DNA from: Nocardia mangyaensis
Lineage (GTDB): Bacteria > Actinomycetota > Actinomycetes > Mycobacteriales > Mycobacteriaceae
NCBI RefSeq assembly: GCF_001886715.1
Contig: NZ_CP018082.1
Location: forward strand, 5,208,001 to 5,272,000
Reading direction: 5' to 3'
DNA: 64,000 nt
In this document: piece by piece, positions 35,141-43,854 of the stretch
Numbering within the stretch: the first letter of the stretch is position 1
Layout: each line of letters opens with the position of its first letter
Position numbers and translations under genes: made by a program
Notes under the pieces: generated by a model
The model's database searches: none
What the model was told of the DNA's origin: nothing
What the model saw: only the letters and a program-made list of their open reading frames with translations

Positions 35141-35604
35141 GCCGACCAGGAGTGTGGTTCGCGTAGCCGCTGCTGGTAGCGGCCGAGGATCTCGCGGACC
35201 TCGTCGCTGACCGGGAGTTCTCCGGTCAGCCGCGTCCAGAGATGGGCGTCGTGCTCGGTCAGCGTCACCGGGCCGGTCGTGGCGACCTCGGCGACGAAGG
35301 TGAACTGCCTGGTGCGGGCGCCGCTGCTGGACAGGTAGTCGAATTCGCCCAGGTAGTCGCTGACCTCGGTGACCCGCAGGCCGGTTTCCTCGGCGATCTC
35401 GCGGGTCAGCGCGTCGTCGAGGGCCTCGCCCGGCTCGACGACCCCGCTCGGCAATTCCCACCGGCCACCCAGGAAATCCGATCGTCGGCGGCGGAGGATG
35501 AGCACCCGGTGATGGCGGACGACGACGGCGCCGACGACAAGTCGACGGACTTCATCTCGTTCGGCTTCGATACGAAGGTTTGAATACACGGATTCGTCGA
35601 TCAT
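35116..35604 (-). CDS. NUDIX hydrolase
   Basis: 162 residues from ATG 35604. The NUDIX box is GVVEPGEALDDALTREIAEE followed by TGL, matching GX5EX7REX2EEXG. The hydrophobic approach is VVGAVVVRHHRVLILRRRRS. It cleaves a nucleoside diphosphate-linked substrate, possibly oxidised nucleotides, but specificity is unknown. Upstream in-frame sequence to 36117 is unrelated and rejected. Confidence 0.88.
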   Translation of the reverse strand: MIDESVYSNLRIEAERDEVRRLVVGAVVVRHHRVLILRRRRSDFLGGRWELPSGVVEPGEALDDALTREIAEETGLRVTEVSDYLGEFDYLSSSGARTRQFTFVAEVATTGPVTLTEHDAHLWTRLTGELPVSDEVREILGRYQQRLREPHSWSAYSLGNGA

Positions 35605-35728
35605 CGGGTCACATCCTCTCGTCGGTGTTCCGGACTGGCCTTGTACAAGCGACGGGGCGTGCCCACTGAGCATAACTTTCCCCGGTGACGTTTCCGAACG
35701 GGACTTTCCGGGCGCCGAGCTCCGACGA

Positions 35729-36418
35729 TCACCGGGAGCACAGCGCGCCGACCGTGCATCCGGCCAGGTCACGCACCTCCCTGGACAGGTGCGCCTGGTC
35801 GGCGAAGCCGGTGGCCGCCGCCGTCTCGGCCGCCGATCTCCCCGCCCGAATTCGCGCCAGGGCCCGTTGGAACCGCAGAACACGAGCCAACATCTTGGGT
35901 CCGTAGCCGAAGGCCGGCAGTGAGCGCCGGTGCAACGTCCGTGCCGACAGCCCCGTTCCGACTGCGATGTCGGCGACCGATCCGCCCGCGGCGAGCATGC
36001 CCACGACCGCGGTGAGCGCGGGATCGGGTGGTTTCGCCTCGGCCGCGAGCTCCGCCGCGATCGTGTCCAATGCCGCAACGCGGTCGGGCGCGTTGTCGAG
36101 GCGGTCGAGGAGTGCACGGGCCCTGCGATCGGTGAACACCTCCGACAACCCGACCCGCTGGTCGCGCAGCTCGACCGCGGGAATCCCCAGCAGCGCCGGT
36201 GCGGTGCCCGGCGCGAACCGGATGCCGACGTAGTCGCCCGCTGGGCCGGCCGTGGTGTGGAAGGTCCGCGAATCCGGACCGGCCACCATCAGCGCGCCCT
36301 CGGTCCAGATCAGGTCCATACAGCCGTCGGGATACACCGGGACCGAACCGGACCGCCCGGACACGCTCCACACCACGGCACGGTCGACCCGTGCTGCGCG
36401 CTCCCGGTAGTCGGCCAT
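35729..36418 (-). CDS. AraC-family transcriptional regulator
   Basis: 229 residues from ATG 36418. The N-terminal DUF6597-like sensor reads VVWSVSGRSGSVPVYPDGCM, DLIWTEGALMVAGPDS and GIRFAPGTAPALLGIPAVEL. The C-terminal double HTH reads SVADIAVGTGLSARTLHRRS, MLARVLRFQRALARIRAG and ATGFADQAHLSREVRDLAG. It is divergent from the thioesterase-fold gene with a 127-bp gap. The target is unknown. Confidence 0.87.
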   Translation of the reverse strand: MADYRERAARVDRAVVWSVSGRSGSVPVYPDGCMDLIWTEGALMVAGPDSRTFHTTAGPAGDYVGIRFAPGTAPALLGIPAVELRDQRVGLSEVFTDRRARALLDRLDNAPDRVAALDTIAAELAAEAKPPDPALTAVVGMLAAGGSVADIAVGTGLSARTLHRRSLPAFGYGPKMLARVLRFQRALARIRAGRSAAETAAATGFADQAHLSREVRDLAGCTVGALCSR

Positions 36419-36545
36419 GCCACGACGGTAGACCCGGCCACCGACAGATTTCGATCCCGTCCGCGCACACCGCTGTCCCGCTACCCTGGGCGCACCGGGA
36501 CAGCGGCGTCCAGCCGGGACTGTCCTGTTCGCGAAAGGACGGGCC

Positions 36546-37004
36546 ATGTCGACAGCGGATTCCCTGGTCGAAACCATCAACAGCGCCATCGAACTCACCG
36601 TTCCGGCCGCCGCGAAGATGGGGGTGCGCGCGGTCGAGGCGCGGCGCGGATTCGCGGTGACCGCGGTGCCGAACGAGGGCAACGGCAACCACTTCGGCGC
36701 GATCTACGCGGGTGTGCAGTTCACCGTCGCCGAGGTGCTCGGCGGGGCCATCGCGGCGGCCAGTTTCGACACCAGCGCGTTCTACCCGCTGGTGAAGTCG
36801 TTCGACATCTCGTTCAAGGCGATGGCGCGCAGCGACCTGCGGGCCGAGGCCACCCTCGACGAGGCCGAGATCGCGCGGATCGGCGCCGAGGCCGCCGAGC
36901 GCGGGAAGTCAGATTTCGTGCTGGAAGCGGTGGTCACCGATGCAGCCGGTACGGTCGTGGCCACCTCGCGCGGGGTCTATCAGTTGCGCGCGATCGGACG
37001 CTGA
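36546..37004 (+). CDS. Hotdog-fold thioesterase-like protein (DUF4442/YiiD type)
   Basis: 152 residues. Hotdog-fold features: RGFAVTAVPNEGNGNHFGAI, YAGVQFTVAEVLGGAIAAAS, KSFDISFKAMARSDLRAEAT and DAAGTVVATSRGVYQLR. It is likely to act on acyl-CoA or acyl carrier protein thioesters, and catalytic residues are not assigned. The AraC gene is divergent upstream. Confidence 0.75.
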   Translation: MSTADSLVETINSAIELTVPAAAKMGVRAVEARRGFAVTAVPNEGNGNHFGAIYAGVQFTVAEVLGGAIAAASFDTSAFYPLVKSFDISFKAMARSDLRAEATLDEAEIARIGAEAAERGKSDFVLEAVVTDAAGTVVATSRGVYQLRAIGR

Positions 37005-37209
37005 ATTCCGCCCTGAGGTCTGCTCATGACCGTGGCGCGTTCGGTGTTGCTGTTCGCTCTGGCCGCCTACGGTGGTGTGCCTGGGGCGGAGTCGGGATCA
37101 TCATCGATGTCCCACGCGTCACTGGCCAGGGCTGACGCCGCACGGCGGGAGCCGATTCCGTAAGATCTGGCGGCACGACAATTCGGCTCGGCGGGAGGGG
37201 TGGGGCTCG

Positions 37210-38073
37210 ATGCAACCGGCAGGATCAGTGCGCGGCGGACGACCGCGCGTCGCGGGGTTCCCCGGCCCCGACATCGACACCGAACCCGATCTGTGGTGCG
37301 GCGCGCCGATCGCCGACGACCGGATCAGAGCGCTGGCCGTCGGCGCCTACTACGGCCGCAGCTGGGGCGCGCACTGCGACGGCGTCGCGTTCCTGCCCGA
37401 GGAGGACGACAGCACCTCGACCCGGCGCGAGACCGCGATCGAGGGCCTGCACGAGTCGTGGGGCGTCGACAATGCCGAGGACGCCCGCGACACCATCCGC
37501 AGGCTGCTCGCCGGCATGCACGCACCGCTGTTCGAACTCGTCCACCCGCTCGCCGTCGCGGCCGCGACCGACACCGGACGGGTCGACCGGACCGGCGTGG
37601 CCGACGAACATCGCGAATTCCTGCACACCCTCTCGGGTTTCCGCGGCTACCGCGGTCCCGCCGGCATCGACCGCGACTACGACGCCTGGCTGCAGGCCAT
37701 CAAACTCGGCATCGCCGACAGCCTGCCGACCCCGCTGCAGACCGACGCCACCGCCTGGGATCTGGCGCGGCTGGTCTTCATCGCCAGGGCGGCGCGCACG
37801 GCCGAATACCTCACCGAGGACGAGGCGTGGGAGCACATGTTGACCGGCTTGGATCGGGCGCGCCAGCACTACCGCAACTGGCGCCAGTTCGGCGACGGAT
37901 TCCTCACCGGCGCCATTTTCTGGGCGGCCACCCAGGATCTCTCGGCCGCCAAGGAGCAGATCGCCCAGCGCAGACGGATGATCGCGGGCTTGCATCTGCG
38001 TCCGTCGAGCCCGTGGCGCCGGGTGGCGCTGCATTCGGGCGCGCCGGTGTTCAGCCCGGCATCGCCAGCATGA
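37210..38073 (+). CDS. DUF1266 domain protein
   Basis: 287 residues from ATG 37210 (GGGAGGGG upstream). The C-terminal half has the DUF1266 pattern: YRGPAGIDRDYDAWLQAIK, AWDLARLVFIARAARTAEYL, TEDEAWEHMLTGLDRARQHY and NWRQFGDGFLTGAIFWA. The N-terminal section (PDIDTEPDLWCGAPIADDRI) may be a second divergent repeat. Family members are of unknown function and some occur near polymorphic-toxin or secretion loci. The end overlaps the convergent PH-domain gene by 23 bp. Confidence 0.8.
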   Translation: MQPAGSVRGGRPRVAGFPGPDIDTEPDLWCGAPIADDRIRALAVGAYYGRSWGAHCDGVAFLPEEDDSTSTRRETAIEGLHESWGVDNAEDARDTIRRLLAGMHAPLFELVHPLAVAAATDTGRVDRTGVADEHREFLHTLSGFRGYRGPAGIDRDYDAWLQAIKLGIADSLPTPLQTDATAWDLARLVFIARAARTAEYLTEDEAWEHMLTGLDRARQHYRNWRQFGDGFLTGAIFWAATQDLSAAKEQIAQRRRMIAGLHLRPSSPWRRVALHSGAPVFSPASPA

Positions 38074-38932
38074 TGCCGACCGCCTGACGCCGGAACGGGT
38101 CGTCGGCGACCATCCCCAGCTTGCGGCGCTCGACCAGCAGCTGCCATTCGCCGAACAGGTCGGCCGAGGACGGCAGCGACTGCGCGATCGACCCGTCGGC
38201 GTGCTCGACCTCGCAGGCCAGGCCGATGGCCTCGACGACGCGGGCGAAGTCGGCCGGCTCCCAGTCCAGGAAGTCCAGCTCGGTGCCCGCGCCCGAGATC
38301 CGCAGCGTCACCACCTCACCCGGCGCGGTGCGCACCTCGGCACCGGTCAGGACCGCGACCGGGAACTCGTAGACCGCCCACGCCGAGACGAACAGCAGGC
38401 GCAACGTGGTGATGGCGACCAGCCCCGGCGCGCCCTCGTGTCCGGCCTGGGCCAGCTCGAGCACGTATTCGTCCGGGCGGGCGCAGCCGTGCAGGATGTC
38501 GATCTCGCGAAGGGAGTTGCCCGCGTATCGCATTCGGCCCGCCGCGGCCGACACATCGGGACGCCGCAGGCCGTTCGGACCGGGAACCGGACGCGGCGGA
38601 ACGAGATTCGGGCGCGGCGGAAACACCCGACGCAAACCGATCAGGTCGCGTTCGACCGCTCTGACCAGCACCTGCGCCTGCTCGCGCAGCCCGGTTTCGA
38701 GGAACACCGGCACCGGGTGACGGTCGGTGGGCACGCCGTTCACCGCGAACTGCGCCGAGCGGAAGAACAACAGCATCGCCAGTTGGTCCTCGTCGGTGGT
38801 GGCGAGCGCGATCCTGGCCAGCTCGGCCACCGAGATGTCCAGTGCCGCCTCGTTGTCGGCGCGCAGCGGTGTCGTCACCAACCGGCCGTCGCAGTACCGC
38901 ACGGCCACCCGCGCACCCCACACTTCGATCAC
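38051..38932 (-). CDS. Protein with C-terminal bacterial PH (YokE-like) domain
   Basis: About 293 residues. GTG 38932 is chosen because AGGAGG lies 10 bases upstream; GTG 38938 and the longer frame to 39043 are less likely. The N-terminal domain (IEVWGARVAVRYCDGRLVTT, AELARIALATTDEDQLAMLL) is unknown. The C-terminal domain (EYVLELAQAGHEGAPGLVAI, TTLRLLFVSAWAVYEFPVAV, GTELDFLDWEPADFARVVEA) has the strand-rich pattern of bacterial PH domains. Cytoplasmic; function unknown. Confidence 0.65.
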   Translation of the reverse strand: MIEVWGARVAVRYCDGRLVTTPLRADNEAALDISVAELARIALATTDEDQLAMLLFFRSAQFAVNGVPTDRHPVPVFLETGLREQAQVLVRAVERDLIGLRRVFPPRPNLVPPRPVPGPNGLRRPDVSAAAGRMRYAGNSLREIDILHGCARPDEYVLELAQAGHEGAPGLVAITTLRLLFVSAWAVYEFPVAVLTGAEVRTAPGEVVTLRISGAGTELDFLDWEPADFARVVEAIGLACEVEHADGSIAQSLPSSADLFGEWQLLVERRKLGMVADDPFRRQAVGIMLAMPG

Positions 38933-39195
38933 AGCCACGTCCCTCCTGGCCAGCCCCACCTGCGAGATCCTACCGAGACCTCCGGCACGGTCCACGACGC
39001 GGCGTCGTTTCGGCGGGGCGGGACTCAGCGGGGGCCGATTCACGCGTTCACTGATGGCACGGACTGCGACGCCCCCGAGACGCGCGAAATCCTGGCCGGC
39101 CGGGCCCAGACGACGTGGTCGGCCAGGGTCAGCGAGGACACGATCGGCGCGACGTCATCGCTGGGGTCTGTCGCCCGGGGTGCGGGATCGTGCCG

Positions 39196-40446
39196 TCACC
39201 GAGTCCAGTCGACGCGGTCGGCCATGGTGAGCAGTTTGTCGCGGCGGTGGGGGCTGGTCTCGCCGATCCAGGAGATCAGACCGTAGACGTGGGCACGGAA
39301 GTCGTTGTGCCCGTGCAGGTTCTGCGCGGTGGCGCCGGTGCGTAGGCAGTTGTGCAGCAGGGCGCGGACCGCGTCGTAACGGTCGCGGGGCGCGGTCGGG
39401 TGCGCGTTGACGACGAGACCGGCCAGGATCTGACGCTGGTGGGCGCGGCGGATGCGGGTCTTGGCCGGATGCACCGTGAAGCCCTCGTCCTCGGCGATGC
39501 GGGTCACCGTCCAGACCAGGTGGGCGGTGTTCGCGTTGCCGGACAGGGCGAGATCGTCGGCGTAGCGGGTGTAGGTGAGGCCGTGGCGGTTCGCGTAGCC
39601 GGTCAGCCGGCGGTCGAGGCCGCGCGCGACGAGGTTGGCCAGGCGCGGGGAGGTCGGAGCGCCCTGCGGTAGGTGCGGGACGGCGAGGAGGGTGCGCTGG
39701 GCGTGGTCGAGGCCGCGCAGTTCGGCGACCGGGGACGCGGTGGTGCACAGTTCGGCGAGTACGCGGGCCACCGCCGGGGAGTAGCCGCAGGCGGTGAACA
39801 CCGTGCGAACCCGCGCCAGTCCGATCGTCGGGAAGAAGTCGCGCAGATCCATCCGGACCACGACCGGGGCGCCCGCGTGTGGGGCGCCGAATGTCGCCGC
39901 GCTGCGTCCCTTCTCGAAGCCGTGGCAGGCGGGATCGGCGGGAATGCCGGTGAGCACCTTGTGCAGGATGCGGCGCTGGATCTCGCGCAACCGCACCTTC
40001 GGCGCCTCGACCAATCTGGTGCCGTTGGCCTTCGGCAGCCGTCGATACCGGTAGTGCGACAACGGTTGTGTCGAGCGGCGCAACCACCCGCCCCTATCCG
40101 CGAACCACTCCAGCTCACTCGGGGTGACGTTGAGCAGCATGGCCAGCGTGGCCAGATCCGGAATCTCCACCGCCCCGAACCGCATCCGCACTTCCGGCGG
40201 ATCGAGCGGGACGACGATCGTCGGCAACTTCGGCAGTTCGGCCAGCAGTCGGCACAGGGTCGCCACGGGATCGACCGGCACCACGGGCATCAGATCCACG
40301 ACCCGACGCGCGATCTCCTCCGCCAACCCCGGCTCGATCACCGCACCGAACGCCTCGGCCAACCTCGCCTGCGCCCACTCGTCATCGAGCAACTCGAACG
40401 CCCGAGCCAGCTCCGCGGCCAACTCGACCGAGATCATCCGGCTCAT
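39196..40446 (-). CDS. Retron-type reverse transcriptase
   Basis: 416 residues from ATG 40446 (an in-frame ATG at 40503 is possible). An N-terminal helical extension of about 110 residues precedes the RT palm/fingers: YRYRRLPKANGTRLVEAPKV, HGFEKGRSAATFGAPHAGAP (position of the retron NAxxH-like motif), VVVRMDLRDFFPTIGLARVR, LPQGAPTSPRLANLVARGLD, catalytic YADDLALSG near residue 295, and ILAGLVVNAHPT (position of the VTG motif, here LAG). It lacks maturase and endonuclease domains, so it is not a group II intron ORF. No clear effector gene is adjacent. Retron identity depends on an msr-msd RNA, proposed just upstream. Confidence 0.85.
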   Translation of the reverse strand: MSRMISVELAAELARAFELLDDEWAQARLAEAFGAVIEPGLAEEIARRVVDLMPVVPVDPVATLCRLLAELPKLPTIVVPLDPPEVRMRFGAVEIPDLATLAMLLNVTPSELEWFADRGGWLRRSTQPLSHYRYRRLPKANGTRLVEAPKVRLREIQRRILHKVLTGIPADPACHGFEKGRSAATFGAPHAGAPVVVRMDLRDFFPTIGLARVRTVFTACGYSPAVARVLAELCTTASPVAELRGLDHAQRTLLAVPHLPQGAPTSPRLANLVARGLDRRLTGYANRHGLTYTRYADDLALSGNANTAHLVWTVTRIAEDEGFTVHPAKTRIRRAHQRQILAGLVVNAHPTAPRDRYDAVRALLHNCLRTGATAQNLHGHNDFRAHVYGLISWIGETSPHRRDKLLTMADRVDWTR

Positions 40447-40480
40447 GAAGATGCGACGGTGATGGAGCGACCAGAATCCT

Positions 40481-40620
40481 TCGTCCACGGTGCTGCGCTG
40501 CACGCGAAGCGTGCGCCCTTGCTCCGGACGCTGTACCCAACCGACAAGAAGCCCCCAGGGGTTACCCCTGAGATGGGTCGCCTTTCAACCCCACTCTCGC
40601 TCCACCACTGCCGCACCGGA
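40481..40620 (-). ncRNA. Candidate retron msr-msd (hairpin-rich RT leader)
   Basis: On the minus strand ahead of the RT gene two clean hairpins lie in tandem: CAGGGG-TAA-CCCCTG (about 40556-40570) and GCACGC-TTC-GCGTGC (about 40500-40514). Longer-range pairings also occur (ACCCA with TGGGT around the first; GTCC with GGAC around the second). This is where retron non-coding RNAs usually sit. No unambiguous a1/a2 repeat or priming-G context was identified by eye. Confidence 0.3.
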
Positions 40621-40824
40621 ACACCTTGCCACACTCCCCCAACCCGAGGATGTCACCGAGGCCAGGCGCGCGATCCGCCTCTCCACGGCACTCTCCCCTT
40701 GCTCACCGAGCTCGGCAACCACGCCGCCGCCTGAAACTGCGCGGAAGACAGTGGACACCGCGAGTTCTGAAACCCTCGTTCGGCAGTGGATTCGAAGGGG
40801 GCGCGGAGGTGGCAGGCTGTGGGT
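40621..40824. other. Divergent intergenic region between RT unit and DUF5302 gene
   Basis: No gene is supported. It must hold the promoters for the RT unit leftward and the DUF5302 gene rightward, but no distinctive box was recognised. Confidence 0.4.
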
Positions 40825-41037
40825 ATGGCCGATGAACAGGATGTCACCTCCGCGCAGTCCGGTGGCGAAGCGAACGAGTCGCCGGAAGAAGCGACGAAAC
40901 GGAAGTTCCGCGAGGCGCTCGAGCGCAAGAACGGGAACGCCGCGGTGGGCGGGGCGGCACAGAACGCCGCCAAGGTACGTGGGACGCAGGCCGCGGCGGG
41001 CGGCAAGCGCACCTTCCGGCGCAGGGCGGGTGGCTGA
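40825..41037 (+). CDS. DUF5302 small protein
   Basis: 70 residues from ATG 40825. Highly charged and disordered, with ESPEEATKRKFREALERKNG and a basic tail GGKRTFRRRAGG, typical of the small actinobacterial DUF5302 family. Function unknown. A strong bidirectional terminator follows. Confidence 0.8.
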   Translation: MADEQDVTSAQSGGEANESPEEATKRKFREALERKNGNAAVGGAAQNAAKVRGTQAAAGGKRTFRRRAGG

Positions 41038-41061
41038 GTTTCACCGGAACCGCCGCACGGA

Positions 41062-41097
41062 AAGAGCCCCTCACCGGGATTCCGGTGAGGGGCTCTT
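41062..41097. terminator. Bidirectional terminator
   Basis: A 16-bp perfect stem (41062-41077 with 41082-41097, aagagcccctcaccgg) with a 4-base loop and flanking A/T, between two convergent genes. Confidence 0.85.
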
Positions 41098-41101
41098 CGC
41101 C

Positions 41102-41746
41102 TCATCTGGGCGATTCACCGGGCCACGGGGAGGGAGCGTCGGGGAAAGCAGTGCGGAGGACGGTGTCAGGGTCGCCGTGGAGGGTGATCCACGAGGAATC
41201 GGCGAAGGCGAGGGAGAATCCGCCGTTCCCGCGGGGGCGGGAGGCGACGACATGCGAGCGGTGAGCCCACCAGGCGATCAGGGCGGGGCCGAATTTCCGG
41301 CCGACGCCGCCGCGGATGCGCAGGAGGATCAGGCGTGTGTTCGTCAGGGCGAGGATGTGTTCGCAGCCGTTGGTCACCGGGTCGAATTGGATGCGGAGCC
41401 GGCCTGCCATGCTGTCGAGGCCGCCGTGGAGGGCCGACCGCCGGGGGTCGCCGAACCACTCGCCCGAAGCGACGGCGGCGACCCCAATGGCCGCCCCGGC
41501 GATCTTGCGTGTCGTCGACCTGCCCCCGAAGCCGTCTTCGACCTTTCGTCCGCGCGGTACCTTCGGGCAGTCGAGGTCTGGAGTGAACCTGCCGAATGCC
41601 ACCCCCTGCTCACCGGGCTCCACAACACCGGCAAGGAACGCGGTGATGTCCTCGTCGTTCAGTGCGAGAGACCCGCCTCGCTGCCTCGCCTCCTCCGTGA
41701 CGGCCTTGGCCGCCTTCCCCGCCATACTCCGAAAATCATTGGCCAC
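41102..41746 (-). CDS. Hypothetical protein with PH-like segment
   Basis: 214 residues, GTG 41746 with GGAGGGGAG upstream. The N-terminal helix (FRSMAGKAAKAVTEEARQRG) is followed by a small hydrophobic stretch (KIAGAAIGVAAVASGEWF). A strand-rich part then follows (EHILALTNTRLILLRIRGGV, ALIAWWAHRSHVVASRPRGN, SLAFADSSWITLHGDPD), resembling a bacterial PH/GRAM-like domain. Function unknown. It is convergent with the DUF5302 gene. Confidence 0.6.
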   Translation of the reverse strand: MANDFRSMAGKAAKAVTEEARQRGGSLALNDEDITAFLAGVVEPGEQGVAFGRFTPDLDCPKVPRGRKVEDGFGGRSTTRKIAGAAIGVAAVASGEWFGDPRRSALHGGLDSMAGRLRIQFDPVTNGCEHILALTNTRLILLRIRGGVGRKFGPALIAWWAHRSHVVASRPRGNGGFSLAFADSSWITLHGDPDTVLRTAFPDAPSPWPGESPR

Positions 41747-42073
41747 CAGGTGATCTCCCCTCCAGAGAACTGCCGGAAGGTCACGACACCCTCCGATACG
41801 TCAGACGCGCACGACGCGCAACCTTGCAACACTTCCAAACCAGACCGGCCACGGCAAGACATCCTGATGATTCCGATCGGCAGCTCATAGCCGGCGTACG
41901 AAAAGCCCTCATTCGGGTGTCGAGCGAGGTCCTCGAGTGGAGTTGCTGGGAATCGAACCCGGATCAGGGCCCTGGCAGGGGACTCAATTGTGGATCTACC
42001 TGCGGCAATTCATCACTGCAGATCACAGTGAATCACGGGTACTCCCGGCGGATGGTGCCCAAAATGTGCCCGC
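41747..42073. other. Gap containing the left ssrA-like fragment
   Basis: No gene is supported. The notable content is the tmRNA 3'-end fragment at 41937-41963. Confidence 0.5.
41937..41963 (-). repeat. tmRNA 3'-end fragment (putative att site)
   Basis: gtggagttgctgggaatcgaacccgg differs from the 3' end of ssrA at 46047-46073 (gtggagctgccgggaatcgaacccgg) at only two positions. The orientation is the same. It is the expected leftover of integration into the ssrA 3' end. Confidence 0.75.
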
Positions 42074-42808
42074 TCACACGGGGGGACGCTGGTAGGTGTC
42101 GAGGGTCGCTTTGCTCGTGCTTGGGCTCTGCAGCACCAGTTCCCACGGCCCGCTGTTGATCTCGAAGTCCTTGCCGAACCCGAGCCACTTCCCGGCCAGC
42201 CGGTTGCCGGTCGGGTCGGCGAGCAGCTGCAACGCACCGTGGTAGCGAGCACCGCGGTAGTAGCCCTCGACCGCGGTGCGCTCGGCCCAGGTGCCGGTGG
42301 CCACCGACCCGTCGAGGGTGAGGTCGAGCTCGATCGTCGACGGCGACGAGCCGGGCAGGCTACGCACGGTGACCTGTGTGCCGTGCTGCAGGATCACCGC
42401 GTAGTGCGCGACGGTGAACGAGGAGTCGCGCCCGCTGGAGTAGTACTCGTACCGTGACAGCCAGACGCCGGAGTAGTCGCCGACCGTGCGCGTCGGCGCG
42501 GCCGGGCTCGGGGCCACCGCGCTGATCTCCGACTCGACTTCGTGACTGCGGTCGATCGCTCCCCCGACCTCGCGACCAGCGCGCACCGTGCCGAACCCGA
42601 GCGTCTCGATCGGCAGGCCCATCACCCGCTCCAACGCGCGGGCATGGCTCGGGCGGGGCTGTGTGGTGGTGCCGGATTCCCATCGCTGGACGAGGCGCTT
42701 GGTCGCGCTGGCACACCCGGCCTCACGCAGGGCACGGGCGAGGTCGTCTTGGCTCATGATCCGGGCCGTGCGTGCGGCGCGGAGTGCCGTGTTCGGAGTG
42801 GTCCGCAT
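42074..42808 (-). CDS. XRE-family regulator with C-terminal sensor-like domain
   Basis: 244 residues from ATG 42808. The HTH has TALRAARTARIMSQDDLARA, SATKRLVQRWESGTTTQPRP and RALERVMGLPIETLGFG. The C-terminal beta-rich domain has YSGVWLSRYEYYSSGRDSSF, HYAVILQHGTQVTVRSLPGS and RLAGKWLGFGKDFEINSGPW, a domain frequently fused to HTH in actinobacterial regulators and likely to sense a ligand. It is divergent from the tiny-gene cassette at 42987, as in the 22-24 kb island. Confidence 0.8.
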   Translation of the reverse strand: MRTTPNTALRAARTARIMSQDDLARALREAGCASATKRLVQRWESGTTTQPRPSHARALERVMGLPIETLGFGTVRAGREVGGAIDRSHEVESEISAVAPSPAAPTRTVGDYSGVWLSRYEYYSSGRDSSFTVAHYAVILQHGTQVTVRSLPGSSPSTIELDLTLDGSVATGTWAERTAVEGYYRGARYHGALQLLADPTGNRLAGKWLGFGKDFEINSGPWELVLQSPSTSKATLDTYQRPPV

Positions 42809-42986
42809 GTGCTCACGATAACGCTGATGACGCCTAAATGTCGCCTCGAATAGGGGGCGATTGACGCCCGCCCTGTCGTCGCGCACACACATCGACGGCG
42901 CGCACGATTCACCTACGCCGCGGCGCCAGCTCCGAACTCAGATTCGCTGGCGCCGGGGCGAATCACTTCACCCAAGGGGGTAGCCC

Positions 42987-43238
42987 ATGGCTGCGACACC
43001 AGAGATGGCGGCGCATATCGCCGCCGATGACGCCCTACTAGACCGAGACATGCTGGTCATCGGGTGGCCGCACGAGGCTCTCGACAGGGCTTTCACAGTC
43101 GAGGGCGCGCACCGCGCCATGCAGCGGCACGCCTCGTGCCCGCTCGACACATGCGCCCGAAAACGGGCAGCGCGAAAGACCCTCGTCGACGCCGGTCACA
43201 TGGTGCCCGACCCGCGGAACTCGCGGGGCCTCGAATGA
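42987..43238 (+). CDS. Small protein, first gene of second XRE-linked cassette
   Basis: 83 residues (AHIAADDALLDRDMLVIGWP, FTVEGAHRAMQRHASCPLDT, CARKRAARKTLVDAGHMVPD). Cys and His spacing (HASCPLDTCARKRAA) suggests a possible metal site. The stop overlaps the next ATG (ATGA). No family is recognised. Confidence 0.6.
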   Translation: MAATPEMAAHIAADDALLDRDMLVIGWPHEALDRAFTVEGAHRAMQRHASCPLDTCARKRAARKTLVDAGHMVPDPRNSRGLE

Positions 43239-43477
43239 TCGGCAGCGAGGTAGCCCGGATCGACAAGCACGACGGCGGCGAACACGACCGGCCCGCCGGG
43301 TGGGTGCAGCGCGACGACGGCAGTCTGTGGGTGCTCGACGAGTACGGGGTGCTGTGGCCGGTGGCAGCGTTCACCCTCGCCGAGCTCTACGCCGACGTAC
43401 AGGGCGCCCTCGGCGCGCTCGGCGACCCGGTCGACGTGACGCCGCTGTCGGTCGCCGACACCGAGGCCGACCGGTGA
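43235..43477 (+). CDS. Small hypothetical protein of second cassette
   Basis: 80 residues (GWVQRDDGSLWVLDEYGVLW and AFTLAELYADVQGALGALGD), ATG overlapping the preceding stop and GTGA overlap with the next gene. Acidic. No family is recognised. Confidence 0.6.
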   Translation: MIGSEVARIDKHDGGEHDRPAGWVQRDDGSLWVLDEYGVLWPVAAFTLAELYADVQGALGALGDPVDVTPLSVADTEADR

Positions 43478-43854
43478 CGGCCGCGTCGGTCGCGCTGCTA
43501 CAGCCCGACCCGCGAGACGCCGGGATACGCCGGTACTTCGGGCTCGGCACGCTCGCGATGCTTTCCGGTCACCCGTATCAGCAAGTGCGGGAGTGGCGTT
43601 GGAGCGAGCGCGTGTGGGTGCCGTCGCCCGATATCGAGGTCGGCCGGTGGTCCGGCTGGTCGCTGGCGTGTATCCGCGCGTGGTCGCCGGACGGCGCGCC
43701 GTACCTCCGTCCGCCGCTCGTCTCGTTCGCCGACACAGCTGAGATGACGCGCCGCCATCGGGTGACGCGAGAAGCGCCGTGGCGCTGCATCTACGACGGC
43801 ACTATCGCCGCGCCGGTGGTCTGGGTAGACGACCGACCGGGTTGGCTGCGGTGA
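43474..43854 (+). CDS. Hypothetical HTH-like protein of second cassette
   Basis: 126 residues, GTG start overlapping the previous stop. RYFGLGTLAMLSGHPYQQVR followed by EWRWSERVWVPSPDIEVGRW looks like a MerR/excisionase-like reading head that recognises a start helix and a wing. SLACIRAWSPDGAP follows. A DNA-binding role is a cautious inference. The stop overlaps the next GTG. Confidence 0.5.
   Translation: MTAASVALLQPDPRDAGIRRYFGLGTLAMLSGHPYQQVREWRWSERVWVPSPDIEVGRWSGWSLACIRAWSPDGAPYLRPPLVSFADTAEMTRRHRVTREAPWRCIYDGTIAAPVVWVDDRPGWLR

Noticed and set aside
39196..40503. Group II intron maturase as an explanation of the reverse transcriptase
   Set aside because: There is no maturase X or HNH endonuclease domain, and no intron domain V/VI structure was seen downstream.
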